Source of the DNA: JAKAVN01 sp963734845
GTDB lineage: Bacteria > Desulfobacterota > Binatia > Binatales > Binataceae
DNA length: 64,000 nt
Direction of reading: 5' to 3'
Assembly: GCA_963734845.1 (NCBI GenBank)
Contig: CAVTIS010000017.1
Location: 1-64,000 of the forward strand
The notes below the pieces were generated by a model. The model saw only the letters and a program-made list of their open reading frames with translations. It was not told where the DNA came from and did not search any database. Both the position numbers and the translations under genes were made by a program. Shown here in pieces: positions 36,811 to 46,169 of the stretch (its first letter is position 1; every line of letters starts with the position of its first letter).

Positions 36811-38253
36811 CAGCACCTCGTTAACCACCTTGGGATTCCCCTTGCCGCCCATAGCCTTCATCACCGCGCCGACGAAAAATCCGTATAGCTTGTCGCGTCC
36901 GGCGCGGTACTCGGCGAGCTTGGCGCTTTCCGCCGCCAGCACCCGATCGCATGCCTCGGCGATCGCGGCTTCGTCGGAAACCTGAGCGTACTCTTTGTTT
37001 TTGATTTTGTTTTCGGCCTCCTGCAGCGAAATTGGAGGCCCGTGAAAAATCTCCTTGGTCGTAGCTGCGCTTATTAGGCGTTGAATGTTAGCCGAAAGAA
37101 TTAGCCCTGAGACCGATACGGAGATCGAACTCAAAGGCTGCCCCGTTTCATTCGACTTTCGGACCATTTCCGTCACTACAAAGTCGGCAGCTTTTTTAGC
37201 AAGTATTTTTATGTCCTCGCTGGGATTTCTCTCCGTTAGGTCCACTAAAAGCTCTTCAAACTTGTCCGTTCGATCTTGCTCTTGCGTTAGCACTCCGACC
37301 ACATAGGCACTCAAGCCGAAATCGCGGACGTAGCGCGCGCGGCGCTCGGCTGGCATCTCGGGCATCGCGGTCCGGATGCTCTCGACCAGGTCGGACGGCA
37401 CAATCAGCGGCGGCAGGTCAGGTTCCGGAAAATAGCGATAGTCGTTGGCGAACTCCTTGGAGCGCATCGGGCGGGTCACTTCGCGCTCGGGGTCCCACAG
37501 ATGGGTTTCCTGTGCGATACGCCGCCCGGCACTGATTTCCTCGATCTGCCGATTGACCTCGTACGCAATCGCTTTCTCGACGAATCGGAACGAGTTGAGA
37601 TTCTTGATCTCGGTCCTCGCGCCCAGCTCTGTGGCGCCGCGCGGACGCACCGACACGTTAACGTCGCATCGGAGGCTCCCTTCTTCCATCTTGCCGTCAG
37701 AGGCGCCCGCGCCGACGAGTATTCCGCGCAACTGGCGCAGATAGTCAACTGCCTCTTCGGCCGAGCGGATATCGGGCTCGCTGACGATCTCCATCAGCGG
37801 CACGCCAGAGCGGTTAAAGTCCACCAGGCTCGCGCTCTCGGCATGGATATTCTTGCCGGCATCCTCTTCGAGATGGATTCGCACGAGCCGGATTCGCTTG
37901 GGCTCGCTGCTCGCGCGCGCGGGAAGTTCGATATAGCCGCCGCTGCATAGCGGCTGATCGTACTGGCTAATTTGGTAGCCCTTGGGCAGGTCAGGGTAGA
38001 AGTAGCTTTTGCGAGCGAAGACCGAGTGCGGCTCGATCTTGCAATGTGCGGCAAGTCCCGTGCGAATAGCCAGTTCGAGGACGTGGCGATTCAGCACCGG
38101 CAGCACTCCAGGCATCGCCATGCATACCGGGCAGACGTTATGATTGGGCGGCGCGCCGAAATCCGTCGCGCATCCGCAGAAGAGCTTCGAGCGCGTCAGC
38201 ATGTGGGCATGGACTTCGAGCCCGATTACCATCTCGTACGCGTCGTTATTCAT
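36790..38253 (-). CDS. gatB: Aspartyl/glutamyl-tRNA amidotransferase subunit B
   Basis: A 487-residue GatB, the kinase/tRNA-binding subunit of GatCAB, which amidates misacylated Glu-tRNA(Gln) and Asp-tRNA(Asn). Signature blocks are MVIGLEVHAHMLTRSKLFCG, the zinc cysteines in HNVCPVCMAMPG, YFYPDLPKGYQISQYD, and the C-terminal YqeY-like tail ending MKAMGGKGNPKVVNEVLRR. The region encoding about residues 310-420 (36985-37310) has markedly lower GC and different codon use from the rest, suggesting that segment was replaced by recombination. The reading frame is intact throughout. Order on the minus strand is gatC, gatA, gatB. Confidence 0.96.
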   Translation of the reverse strand: MNNDAYEMVIGLEVHAHMLTRSKLFCGCATDFGAPPNHNVCPVCMAMPGVLPVLNRHVLELAIRTGLAAHCKIEPHSVFARKSYFYPDLPKGYQISQYDQPLCSGGYIELPARASSEPKRIRLVRIHLEEDAGKNIHAESASLVDFNRSGVPLMEIVSEPDIRSAEEAVDYLRQLRGILVGAGASDGKMEEGSLRCDVNVSVRPRGATELGARTEIKNLNSFRFVEKAIAYEVNRQIEEISAGRRIAQETHLWDPEREVTRPMRSKEFANDYRYFPEPDLPPLIVPSDLVESIRTAMPEMPAERRARYVRDFGLSAYVVGVLTQEQDRTDKFEELLVDLTERNPSEDIKILAKKAADFVVTEMVRKSNETGQPLSSISVSVSGLILSANIQRLISAATTKEIFHGPPISLQEAENKIKNKEYAQVSDEAAIAEACDRVLAAESAKLAEYRAGRDKLYGFFVGAVMKAMGGKGNPKVVNEVLRRKLAS

Positions 38254-38281
38254 CGCTTGAATGATCCGTTGGCCGTCGTTT

Positions 38282-39742
38282 CTAGAGCTGCGGCGCCGGC
38301 TGCGTAAAGCCGCCCGCGCGTTCCCATGCGTCGCCCGCGCGCAGGATCGCTTCCTCGCCGAAGGGCGGGCCGATCAGTTGCAGTCCGATCGGCATCCGCG
38401 ACGCGTCGGCGCCGCACGGCACCGACATCCCGGGCAGCCCGGCGAGGTTAACCGAGATGGTGAAAATGTCGGACAGATACATCTGGAGCGGGTCGTCGGT
38501 TTTTTCGCCGAGCCGAAAGGCGGTGGTGGGCGCGACCGGCGCCGCGATAAGGTCGCATGTCTTAAAGGCGCGCTCGAAATCGCGCCGGATGAGCGTGCGC
38601 ACTTTTTGTCCCTTCAGGTAGTAAGCGTCGTAATAGCCGGCCGAGAGCGCGAACGTGCCGAGCATGATGCGCCGCTTGACCTCGGCGCCGAAGCCCTGCG
38701 CGCGAGTGCGATTATACAGTTCGATATTATTGTCGGCGGCCGCGCGCATTCCATAGCGCACCCCGTCATAGCGTGCCAGGTTCGCGCTCGCCTCGGCGGT
38801 CGCGATCAGATAGTAAGCGGCGACCGCGTAGCCGGTGTGGGGGAGCGAAATTTCGACCGTCCGCGCGCCCATCGCCTCCAACTGTTTTAACGAACCGCGC
38901 ACCGCGGCTTCGACCGCCGCGTCCATCCCTTCGACGAAGTATTCCCTCGGCACGCCGATACGCATCCCGCGCACCTCGCCCGTTAGTGCACGTTCGTAGT
39001 CGGGTACCGGCCGCGCCGAGCAGGTCGAATCGCGCGGGTCAGCGCCGGCGACAGCGCGTAGCACTGACGCGGCGTCGCGCACGGAACGCGCGAATGGCCC
39101 GACCTGGTCGAGCGAGGAAGCGTAGGCGATCACGCCGTAGCGGCTCACGCGGCTATAGGTCGGCTTGATTCCGACCACTCCGCAAAACGATGCCGGCAGG
39201 CGAATCGATCCGCCGGTGTCGGTGCCCAGCGCGGCGAGACACTCGTCGGCCGCGACCGCCGCCGCCGACCCGCCCGAGGAGCCGCCGGCGACGCGCCCGA
39301 GGTCATGAGGATTGCGCGTCGGGCCAAAGGCCGAGTTTTCGGTCGACGAGCCCATCGCGAATTCGTCGAGGTTGGCCTTGCCGACGAAAACCGCGCCCGC
39401 GGCGCGCAACCTTTCGACCGCGGTGGCGTCAAACGGCGGAGTGAAGTCGCCGAGAATTTTCGAGGCGCAGGTCGTGCGCACGCCGCGCGTACAATAGATG
39501 TCCTTGATGCCGAGCGGGATGCCGCAAAGGTCGGGCGCGTCGCCCCGGGCGAGGCGGCGGTCGGCGTCCTCGGCCTGCGCCATCGCCTCGCTCGCGGATA
39601 CCGTGATGAACGCGTTGACGCGCGGCTCGACCGCGGCGATTCGATCGAGGCACGCACGGGTCAGCTCGCGCGCGCTGATTTCGCGCCGCCGCAGACGCTC
39701 GCGCGCTTCGGTGATGGTCAGGCGGTTGAGGTCAGAGGCCAT
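38282..39742 (-). CDS. gatA: Aspartyl/glutamyl-tRNA amidotransferase subunit A
   Basis: A 486-residue amidase, the ammonia-generating subunit of GatCAB. The Ser-cisSer-Lys triad is Lys80 (PLGIKDIYCTRG), Ser155 (VAGGSSGGSAAAV) and the nucleophile Ser179 (GTDTGGSIRLPASFCG). Length is typical. It lies 28 bases upstream of gatB and 48 bases downstream of gatC on the same strand, so the three form an operon. Confidence 0.97.
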   Translation of the reverse strand: MASDLNRLTITEARERLRRREISARELTRACLDRIAAVEPRVNAFITVSASEAMAQAEDADRRLARGDAPDLCGIPLGIKDIYCTRGVRTTCASKILGDFTPPFDATAVERLRAAGAVFVGKANLDEFAMGSSTENSAFGPTRNPHDLGRVAGGSSGGSAAAVAADECLAALGTDTGGSIRLPASFCGVVGIKPTYSRVSRYGVIAYASSLDQVGPFARSVRDAASVLRAVAGADPRDSTCSARPVPDYERALTGEVRGMRIGVPREYFVEGMDAAVEAAVRGSLKQLEAMGARTVEISLPHTGYAVAAYYLIATAEASANLARYDGVRYGMRAAADNNIELYNRTRAQGFGAEVKRRIMLGTFALSAGYYDAYYLKGQKVRTLIRRDFERAFKTCDLIAAPVAPTTAFRLGEKTDDPLQMYLSDIFTISVNLAGLPGMSVPCGADASRMPIGLQLIGPPFGEEAILRAGDAWERAGGFTQPAPQL

Positions 39743-39790
39743 GTCATTCGCAGGTCTTTCGCAGGTATTTACTGGATAATCTGATAATCG

Positions 39791-40087
39791 TCACTCGATG
39801 ATCTTCGGCACTTTGAAGAAAAAGCCCTCGCGCGCCGGAGCATTGGCCAGCATCGCGTCGGCGGCCGCGGGATTGGTGACCACGTCCTCGCGCATCGGCG
39901 TGCCCGCTTCGCCGACCTGGGCCGTCGGCTCGACCGCCTCGGTGTCGAGTTCGTTGAGCTTGTCGACATACCCCAGCATTTCGCTCATCTCGACCTGGAG
40001 GCGCTGCTCCTCGGCCGGCGCAAGCTCAAGCCGCGCGAGCCGCGCGACGTGGCGGACCTGCTCCAGACTGATCTTTTCCTGTGCCAT
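39791..40087 (-). CDS. gatC: Aspartyl/glutamyl-tRNA amidotransferase subunit C
   Basis: A 98-residue GatC, which wraps around and stabilises the GatA-GatB interface. The motif ISLEQVRHVARLARLEL at the N-terminus, the middle ML-YVDKLNELDTEAVEP and the C-terminal REGFFFKVPKII are standard. The start at 40087 gives the usual length; an in-frame ATG at 40105 is possible. First gene of gatCAB, divergent from yraN with about 95 bases between. Confidence 0.95.
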   Translation of the reverse strand: MAQEKISLEQVRHVARLARLELAPAEEQRLQVEMSEMLGYVDKLNELDTEAVEPTAQVGEAGTPMREDVVTNPAAADAMLANAPAREGFFFKVPKIIE

Positions 40088-40181
40088 CGCGGATAATCCT
40101 AACATCCGCTGTTCGCCAAGTCAGGTTGTTGGCGGCAAGCGGCTTGCCAGCGCGCATCGAGACCCCTAACTTTGTTGAGCA

Positions 40182-40613
40182 GTGAAGCTCGCCGGCCGTC
40201 TTGGCGCCTGGATGGAGGGGCTCTCGAATCTGCGCGATTTCGGGTGGCGCTCCTTTGCCGGCCTGGACCGAATCGCGTTGGGACGGCGAGGCGAACGGAT
40301 TGCGGAGCGTCATCTGAGGCGAAAGGGTTACCGTATCCTGGAGCGCAATTTTCGCGGCGCGGGCGCCGAGATCGATTTGGTCGCGATGGATGGCGAGACG
40401 TTGGTATTCGTCGAGGTCAAAACCCGGCGCACTACGCTTACCGGCGCGCCCCAGGAAGCGGTGAATTCATACAAGCAGCGCCATCTGAGACGCGCGGGCG
40501 AGATATATGCCGAGCGCCATGGTGCGCACGGCAGCCCGATACGCTTTGACGTAGTCGCGATCCTGGAAGACAGCTCGGGTCGCCATCTCGAACTCCTGAG
40601 GGACGCCTTTTGA
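40182..40613 (+). CDS. YraN/UPF0102 family endonuclease-like protein
   Basis: A 143-residue protein with the Holliday-junction-resolvase-like core of UPF0102. It reads LGRRGERIAERHLRRKGYRI, then RNFRGAGAEIDLVAMDGETL and VFVEVKTRR, which holds the E...D...ExK nuclease-like residues. Its activity is not established for the family. The GTG start at 40182 gives a longer N-terminus than most relatives; ATG 40212 is an alternative. The stop is immediately adjacent to the serS ATG. Confidence 0.88.
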   Translation: MKLAGRLGAWMEGLSNLRDFGWRSFAGLDRIALGRRGERIAERHLRRKGYRILERNFRGAGAEIDLVAMDGETLVFVEVKTRRTTLTGAPQEAVNSYKQRHLRRAGEIYAERHGAHGSPIRFDVVAILEDSSGRHLELLRDAF

Positions 40614-41888
40614 ATGCTTGATATTCGACTCATTCGCGAAAAGCCTGATTTCGTCAAAGCGGAGCTGGCCAAGTGCGGCGTCGATCCCGCCGAAGTCGAC
40701 GCGATCCTTGAGACCGACGCTCGCCGGCGCCGCCTTCAGCACGAGCTGGATGAATTGCGTGCGCAGCGTACGCGCGAGTCGCGCGAGTTGGGCAAGGCGT
40801 CGCCCGAAGAGCGCGAGCGGCGGCGCGCCGAGATGCGCGCGCTCGGTGATCGTATCTCCACCGACGAGCGCGAACTGACCGAAGTCGAGCGGCAATTCGA
40901 ACAATTGATGCTCGGGATGCGCAACCTGCCGCGTCCGTACGTGCCGGTGGGCAAGAGCGAGGCCGACAACAGGATCGTTCGCAGCGAAGGTCAGCCGGCC
41001 GAATCGGCGTTCAAACCGCTGCCGCACTGGGAGTTGGGCGAGCGCTTGGGAATCATCGACTTCGATCGCGGAGTGAAGCTCTCGGGCACGCGGTTTTACG
41101 TGCTGATGGGGATGGGGGCGCGGCTGGAACGGGCGCTGATCGCGTGGATGCTCGATCTCAAGACGCTCGAGCAGGGCTACCTCGAAGTGATTCCGCCGCT
41201 AATGGTCAACAGCGCGTCGGCGACCGGTACCGGCCATCTGCCGAAGTTCCAGGACACGATGTACCGCGATATCGAGGAGGACTACTGGTTCATCCCGACC
41301 GCCGAGGTGCCGCTGACCAATCTTTACCGCGACGAGATCCTCGAGACCGAGCGGCTGCCGATCTATCTGGCGGCGTACACGCCGTGCTTTCGGCGCGAGA
41401 AGATGTCGGCCGGGCGCGACGTCCGTGGCATCAAGCGCGGCCATCAATTCGACAAAGTCGAGATGGTCAAGCTGGTGGCGCCCGAGAGTTCCGACGAGGA
41501 ACTGGAGAAGCTGGTCGAAAACGCGTGCGAGGTTTGCCGGCGGCTGAAGATTCCGTTTCGCGTCGTGCAGCTTTGCACCGCGGACCTGGGGTTCCAGAGC
41601 GCCGCGACCTATGACATCGAGATGTGGGCGCCGGGGTCGAACGAGTGGCTGGAAGTGAGTTCGTGCTCGAGCTGCACGGACTTTCAGCCGCGCCGCGCCA
41701 ACGTGCGCTTTCGCCGGACCAAGGGCGGACGGCCGGAATTCGTCCACGCGCTCAACGGATCGGGCCTGGGATTGCCTCGCACACTCATCGCCGTGCTGGA
41801 GAATTATCAACAGCCGGACGGAACAGTGGTGGTGCCGGAAGTGCTGCGGCCCTATATGGCCGGAGTGGAGCTAATTCGCCCACGTTAG
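40614..41888 (+). CDS. serS: Seryl-tRNA synthetase
   Basis: A 424-residue class II synthetase. It starts MLDIRLIREKPDFVKAELAK, then the coiled-coil tRNA-binding arm (about 30-100) rich in Arg and Glu. Class II motif 2 appears as YTPCFRREKMSAGRDVRGIKRG and motif 3 as NGSGLGLPRTLIAVLENYQ; the serine-binding block is EVSSCSSCTDFQPRR. It charges tRNA(Ser) and selenocysteine tRNA if present. Its ATG directly follows the yraN stop, so the two are translationally linked. Confidence 0.97.
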   Translation: MLDIRLIREKPDFVKAELAKCGVDPAEVDAILETDARRRRLQHELDELRAQRTRESRELGKASPEERERRRAEMRALGDRISTDERELTEVERQFEQLMLGMRNLPRPYVPVGKSEADNRIVRSEGQPAESAFKPLPHWELGERLGIIDFDRGVKLSGTRFYVLMGMGARLERALIAWMLDLKTLEQGYLEVIPPLMVNSASATGTGHLPKFQDTMYRDIEEDYWFIPTAEVPLTNLYRDEILETERLPIYLAAYTPCFRREKMSAGRDVRGIKRGHQFDKVEMVKLVAPESSDEELEKLVENACEVCRRLKIPFRVVQLCTADLGFQSAATYDIEMWAPGSNEWLEVSSCSSCTDFQPRRANVRFRRTKGGRPEFVHALNGSGLGLPRTLIAVLENYQQPDGTVVVPEVLRPYMAGVELIRPR

Positions 41889-41960
41889 CCGAAGCGACCC
41901 CGAAAAGAGCGTCGTATGAGGATGCCGCCGCTCTCGATTCGCATTTATCCCAAATGTTCG

Positions 41961-41996
41961 GCCCGTGTTAACACGCCCGTAACATTCGATCGTTAC
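41961..41996 (+). promoter_or_regulatory. Candidate operator upstream of the pst operon
   Basis: The segment holds a perfect 12-base palindrome cgtgttaacacg (41964-41975), a repeat of gcccgt (41961 and 41975), and an inverted pair gtaac/gttac (41979-41983 and 41992-41996). It sits about 100 bases before pstC in the only sizeable gap upstream of the operon. PhoB boxes are direct repeats containing TGTxA-type half sites; this segment resembles one only loosely. The repeats are visible, and the regulatory role is inference from position. Confidence 0.35.
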
Positions 41997-42107
41997 CTTT
42001 GCCAGCGGTGGACTGTAGCCTTTTGAGTTGATGACGGCGGGGCCGCGGAGTTCCTGACGGGCAGCTTTGCCACAGACAGTTGAATCTTGGCCGAAACTCT
42101 CGAAGCG

Positions 42108-43082
42108 ATGCATGACAATGCAGCCGTGCACCCGCGGCCGGCGCGGGTCGGCGCGTTTCGCGTTCGTTTGCTCGGCGACCGCATCTTCAATCTGACCACG
42201 CTGTTGCTGACGCTGGTGGGCCTGAGCGTCCTGGTCGGCCTCGCGATCGCGCTGGTGGTCGATTCTTCGCCATCAATCAGGGCCTTCGGCTGGGGCTTCG
42301 TAGTCGGCACCGATTGGGATCCGGTCAACGAGCACTTCGGCGCGCTTCCCTTCATCTATGGAACGCTGGTCTCCTCGACACTCGCGCTGATTATCGCGGT
42401 GCCGCTGAGCCTGGGTGTGGCGCTCTGCCTGAGCGAGATGGCGCCGTCGTGGCTCGGCCGGCGGCTCGGCTTCATGGTCGAACTGTTGGCGGCGATTCCG
42501 TCGGTAGTCTACGGGCTGTGGGCGATTTTCGTGCTTGGCCCATGGTTGCGTGACCATGTCGAGCCCGCACTCGGAGCGACGCTGGGCTTTACACCGCTAT
42601 TCCAGGGGCCGCACGTCTCGGTGAGCATGCTGTGCGCGGGCGTGCTGCTCGCGATCATGGTGGTGCCGTATATCGCCGCGGTCTGTACCGACGTTTTTCG
42701 CGCCGTGCCGCAGACCCAGCGCGAGGCGGCGCTGGCGCTAGGCGCGACGCGCTGGGAGATGGTGCGCATGGCAGTATTGCCATACGGGCTTTCGGGAGTG
42801 ATCGGCGCGATCATGCTGGGGCTCGGTCGCGCGCTCGGCGAGACCATCGCGGTGGCGATGGTAATCGGCAATTCGCCGCAGATTTCGGCCTCGCTGTTCG
42901 CACCCTCGGCCACGCTGGCCAGCGTGATCGCCAACGAGTTCGCCGAGGCGACCTCCTCGCTGTACCTGTCATCGCTGGTCGAGCTGGGCCTGGTGCTGCT
43001 GGTGGTCGGGCTCGCGCTCAATGTCGTGGCGCGAGGGCTGGTGCTGGGCGCCACGCAGCGCCGGTTCGAGGGCGACCTGTGA
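42108..43082 (+). CDS. pstC: Phosphate ABC transporter permease PstC
   Basis: A permease of about 324 residues with six predicted membrane segments and the EAA-type loop EAALALGATRWEMVRMAVLP. Typical PstC blocks are FGALPFIYGTLVSS, AAIPSVVYGLWAIFVLGPWL and LGRALGETIAVAMVIGN. It forms the inner-membrane channel of the high-affinity phosphate importer with PstA. ATG 42108 is chosen; a TTG seven codons upstream (42087) is possible, and neither has a strong ribosome site. Its stop overlaps the pstA GTG by 4 bases. No pstS is found upstream. Confidence 0.95.
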   Translation: MHDNAAVHPRPARVGAFRVRLLGDRIFNLTTLLLTLVGLSVLVGLAIALVVDSSPSIRAFGWGFVVGTDWDPVNEHFGALPFIYGTLVSSTLALIIAVPLSLGVALCLSEMAPSWLGRRLGFMVELLAAIPSVVYGLWAIFVLGPWLRDHVEPALGATLGFTPLFQGPHVSVSMLCAGVLLAIMVVPYIAAVCTDVFRAVPQTQREAALALGATRWEMVRMAVLPYGLSGVIGAIMLGLGRALGETIAVAMVIGNSPQISASLFAPSATLASVIANEFAEATSSLYLSSLVELGLVLLVVGLALNVVARGLVLGATQRRFEGDL

Positions 43083-43948
43083 CGGCCAAACCTGCCATCC
43101 AGACGCGCCGCACGGGGTGGCGCAAGGCCAAGAGCGACCTGATGATGGGCGTGACCGTGCTCGCGACGGTCATTACCCTGCTGCCGCTTTTCGTCATCCT
43201 GACCTACCTGTTCGCCAAGGGGGCCTCGAGCCTCAACCTCGCGTTTTTCACCCACATGCCGGCGCCGGTGGGCGAGAAGGGCGGCGGGATGGCCAACGCG
43301 ATCGTCGGCACACTGGAGCTTATCGGCCTGGCGAGTCTGATCGGCGTGCCGATCGGAATTGGCTCGGGACTCTACCTCGCGGCGCATCGGGGCAGCCGTT
43401 TCGCCAGCGCGGCGCGCTTCGGCGCCGACGTGATGATGGGGGTGCCGTCGATCGTGGTGGGCATCTTCGCCTACGCGGTCGTGGTGCGGCCGCTGGGCGG
43501 GTTCTCGACGTTGGCGGGTGCGGTGGCGCTGGCGGTGATCATGATTCCGTTGGTGACGCGCACCACCGAGGAGATGCTGCTGCTGGTGCCGCACGAGTTG
43601 CGCGAGGCGGCGCTGGCGCTGGGCGTGCCGGGATGGCGCACGACGCTGTGGGTGGTCGCGCGGACGGCGGCCAGCGGTATTGCCACCGGCGCGATCCTGG
43701 CGATCGCGCGCATCGCCGGCGAGACGGCGCCGCTGCTGTTCACGGCCTTTGGTAACCGCTTCTGGTCGACCTCACTCACCAATCCCATCGCCTCGCTCAC
43801 GGTGCAGGTCTATACCTACGCGATTTCGCCCTTTCCCGATTGGCAGCGCCAGGCGTGGGCCGGTGCGCTCGTCCTCACGACCATCGTGCTGGCATTGGAG
43901 TTGGGCGTAAGATGGATGACGCGTGGGAGCGCGCGGGTCGCACGCTAG
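43079..43948 (+). CDS. pstA: Phosphate ABC transporter permease PstA
   Basis: A 289-residue permease starting with GTG at 43079, overlapping the pstC stop as GTGA. Characteristic segments are GGGMANAIVGTLELIGLASL, GVPSIVVGIFAYAVVVRPLG, the coupling loop EAALALGVPGWRTTLWVVA and the late block IARIAGETAPLLFTAFGN. Six membrane helices are apparent. The open frame extends far left into pstC but that part is spurious. It pairs with PstC and is followed 6 bases later by pstB. Confidence 0.95.
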   Translation: MTAKPAIQTRRTGWRKAKSDLMMGVTVLATVITLLPLFVILTYLFAKGASSLNLAFFTHMPAPVGEKGGGMANAIVGTLELIGLASLIGVPIGIGSGLYLAAHRGSRFASAARFGADVMMGVPSIVVGIFAYAVVVRPLGGFSTLAGAVALAVIMIPLVTRTTEEMLLLVPHELREAALALGVPGWRTTLWVVARTAASGIATGAILAIARIAGETAPLLFTAFGNRFWSTSLTNPIASLTVQVYTYAISPFPDWQRQAWAGALVLTTIVLALELGVRWMTRGSARVAR

Positions 43949-43954
43949 GTCGCT

Positions 43955-44716
43955 ATGGCTGAGAAGCTCGTCGCACGTCATCTGAACGCTTATTTCGGGC
44001 AGCTCCGCGCCGTCCACGACATCAACCTGGCGTTTCCGTCCAACGTGCTGACGGCGATCATCGGACCTTCGGGATGCGGCAAATCGACCCTGGTGCGATG
44101 CCTCAACCGGATGCATGAAGTCGTGCCCGGCGCGCGCGTCGAGGGCGAAGTGATGCTCGACGAGGAGGATATCTACGCGGCCGGCGTCGATCCGGTACAG
44201 GTGCGGCGGCGGATCGGGATGGTGTTCCAGAAGCCGACGCCCTTTCCGACCATGTCGATCGAGGACAACGTGGCCGCGGGCCTGATGCTCAACGGCGTCG
44301 CCCTCAAGCGCCCGGAGCGCGACCGGATCGTCGAAAGGAGCCTGCGCCAGGCGGCCCTGTGGGACGAGGTCAAGGAACGCCTGCGCCGCCCCGGTGCCAG
44401 CCTCTCGGGCGGCCAGCAGCAGCGCCTGTGCGTGGCCCGCGCGCTCGCGGTCGAGCCCGAGGTGCTGTTGATGGACGAACCGTGCTCGGCGCTCGATCCG
44501 ATCTCGACCGCGCGCATCGAAGAGCTCTTGTTGGAGCTCAAGACCAGTTACACAATCGTGCTGGTGACGCATAATATGCAGCAGGCGGCCCGCACCGCGG
44601 ACCTGACCGCTTTCCTGTATACCGGGGAGCTGATCGAGTTCGGTGAGACTCGGCAGATCTTCACCAACCCGGCCCGCCGCGAGACCGAGGATTACATCAC
44701 CGGGCGTTTCGGCTAA
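43955..44716 (+). CDS. pstB: Phosphate ABC transporter ATPase PstB
   Basis: A 253-residue ABC ATPase with Walker A GPSGCGKSTLVRCLNRMH, signature LSGGQQQRLCVARAL, Walker B VLLMDEPCSALDPIST and the PstB-specific Asn-Arg-Met-His after Walker A. It powers phosphate import through PstCA. It is 6 bases after pstA and 27 before phoU. The C-terminus ITGRFG is the usual PstB ending. Confidence 0.97.
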   Translation: MAEKLVARHLNAYFGQLRAVHDINLAFPSNVLTAIIGPSGCGKSTLVRCLNRMHEVVPGARVEGEVMLDEEDIYAAGVDPVQVRRRIGMVFQKPTPFPTMSIEDNVAAGLMLNGVALKRPERDRIVERSLRQAALWDEVKERLRRPGASLSGGQQQRLCVARALAVEPEVLLMDEPCSALDPISTARIEELLLELKTSYTIVLVTHNMQQAARTADLTAFLYTGELIEFGETRQIFTNPARRETEDYITGRFG

Positions 44717-44743
44717 TTCGCCGGCTGCCCGGGGGAGGCGCAG

Positions 44744-45436
44744 ATGGACAACTTGCAGCCGCAGCATACCAACCGCCAGTACGAGGAGGAGTTGCGCGCC
44801 GTGCGCGGCGACCTGCTCAAGATGGGCGGCCTGGTCGAGCGCCAGATCGCCGAAGCGATGGAAGCGCTGGTCAACCGCGACACGGTCAAGGCGCGCGAGA
44901 TCATCGCCCGCGACGCCGAGGTCAACCGCCTCGACGTCGAGACCGACGAGCAGTGCATCCGCCTCCTCGCGCTGCATCAGCCGGCCGCCAGCGACCTGCG
45001 CTTCATCACCACCGGGCTGAAGATCACCACCGACCTCGAGCGTATCGGCGATAACGCCGTCAACATCTGCGAACGCGTGCTGGAGCTCAACGAAGAGCCG
45101 CAGCTCAAACCCTACCTCGACCTGCCGCGGATGGCGGCGGCCGCCCAATCGATGCTCAAGGACAGCCTGGACGCTTTCCTGCGCGACGACGCGGCCCTGG
45201 CCGAGGAAGTGATCGAACGCGACGACGAGGTCGATCAGCTCAACTACCAGATGTACCGCGAGCTGCTCTCGTACATGGCCGAGGACCCACACACCATCCC
45301 GCGCGCTACTCGTTTGCTGTTCATCTCCAAGTATCTCGAGCGTATCGCGGATCACGCAACGAATATTGCCGAGATGGTCGTGTTCATGGTCAAAGGACGA
45401 ACCATCCGCCACATGGACAAGAAAAAACATGAATGA
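44744..45436 (+). CDS. phoU: Phosphate signalling regulator PhoU
   Basis: A 230-residue all-helical protein with the two PhoU repeats; metal-binding signatures ELERIGDNA-type appear as DLERIGDNAVNICE (first half) and YLERIADHATNIAE (second half). PhoU links Pst transport to PhoR, keeping the kinase off when phosphate is plentiful. The end overlaps the phoB start by 8 bases. Length is typical. Confidence 0.95.
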   Translation: MDNLQPQHTNRQYEEELRAVRGDLLKMGGLVERQIAEAMEALVNRDTVKAREIIARDAEVNRLDVETDEQCIRLLALHQPAASDLRFITTGLKITTDLERIGDNAVNICERVLELNEEPQLKPYLDLPRMAAAAQSMLKDSLDAFLRDDAALAEEVIERDDEVDQLNYQMYRELLSYMAEDPHTIPRATRLLFISKYLERIADHATNIAEMVVFMVKGRTIRHMDKKKHE

Positions 45437-46169
45437 AGCCGCCGCCCAGACGCGTCCCGCTTCCCGCCATCGCATCCTGCTGGTCGAGGACGAGCGCGAC
45501 ATCCGCGACCTGGTGCGCTATAGCCTCGAGCAGGAGGGCTTCATCGTCGACGAGGCCGCCGACGCCGACACCGCGCTCGAACGCATCGCGCGTCGCGCGC
45601 CGGATCTGATGGTGCTCGACGTGATGCTCCCCGGGATGTCGGGGCTGGAGTTGTGCCGCCGGATGCGCGCGCAGCCGCCGACGGCCGCGATGCCGATTCT
45701 CATGCTCACCGCCAAGGGCGCCGAGGTTGATCGGGTGCTCGGGCTTGAGATGGGCGCCGACGACTACGTGGTCAAGCCGTTCAGTCCGCGCGAAGTGCTC
45801 GCGCGCATCCGCGCGCTGCTGCGCCGGGCGCGGCTACTCACCGAACCGGGCGAAGCCGGCAGCTTCGAACGCGGACGGCTTAAAATGGACTTCGGCACCT
45901 ACGAGGCTTTCATAGAAGGGCATCGCGTGGAGATGACGTTGCGCGAGTTCGAACTGCTGCGGTTTTTCGTGCAGCATCCGCTGCGCGTCTATACGCGCGA
46001 GCAGTTGCTCGACCTGGTTTGGGGACGCGATACTTTCGTCGAGCCGCGCACGGTCGACGTCCACGTGCGCCGCCTGCGCCGCCATATCGAGCGCGACGAC
46101 GCCAATCCCGAACTGATCCTGACGGTCCGCAGCGTCGGCTACCGCTTCAATCCGGAAACGCTTGGGTAA
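45429..46169 (+). CDS. phoB: Phosphate regulon response regulator PhoB
   Basis: A 246-residue OmpR/PhoB-type regulator. The receiver domain has the acidic pair in LVEDERDI, phospho-acceptor Asp64 (VLDVMLPGMSG), conserved Thr/Lys in LTAKGAEV and DDYVVKPFSPRE. The C-terminal winged helix ends with DVHVRRLRRHIE and TVRSVGYRF. It activates pho genes under phosphate starvation. ATG 45429 lies inside the end of phoU; its stop overlaps the phoR start by 8 bases. Confidence 0.92.
   Translation: MNEAAAQTRPASRHRILLVEDERDIRDLVRYSLEQEGFIVDEAADADTALERIARRAPDLMVLDVMLPGMSGLELCRRMRAQPPTAAMPILMLTAKGAEVDRVLGLEMGADDYVVKPFSPREVLARIRALLRRARLLTEPGEAGSFERGRLKMDFGTYEAFIEGHRVEMTLREFELLRFFVQHPLRVYTREQLLDLVWGRDTFVEPRTVDVHVRRLRRHIERDDANPELILTVRSVGYRFNPETLG

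Noticed and set aside
43772..45502. Long antisense frame (576 codons) under pstB-phoU
   Set aside because: Shadow of the well-identified pst-pho genes; no protein-like motifs.
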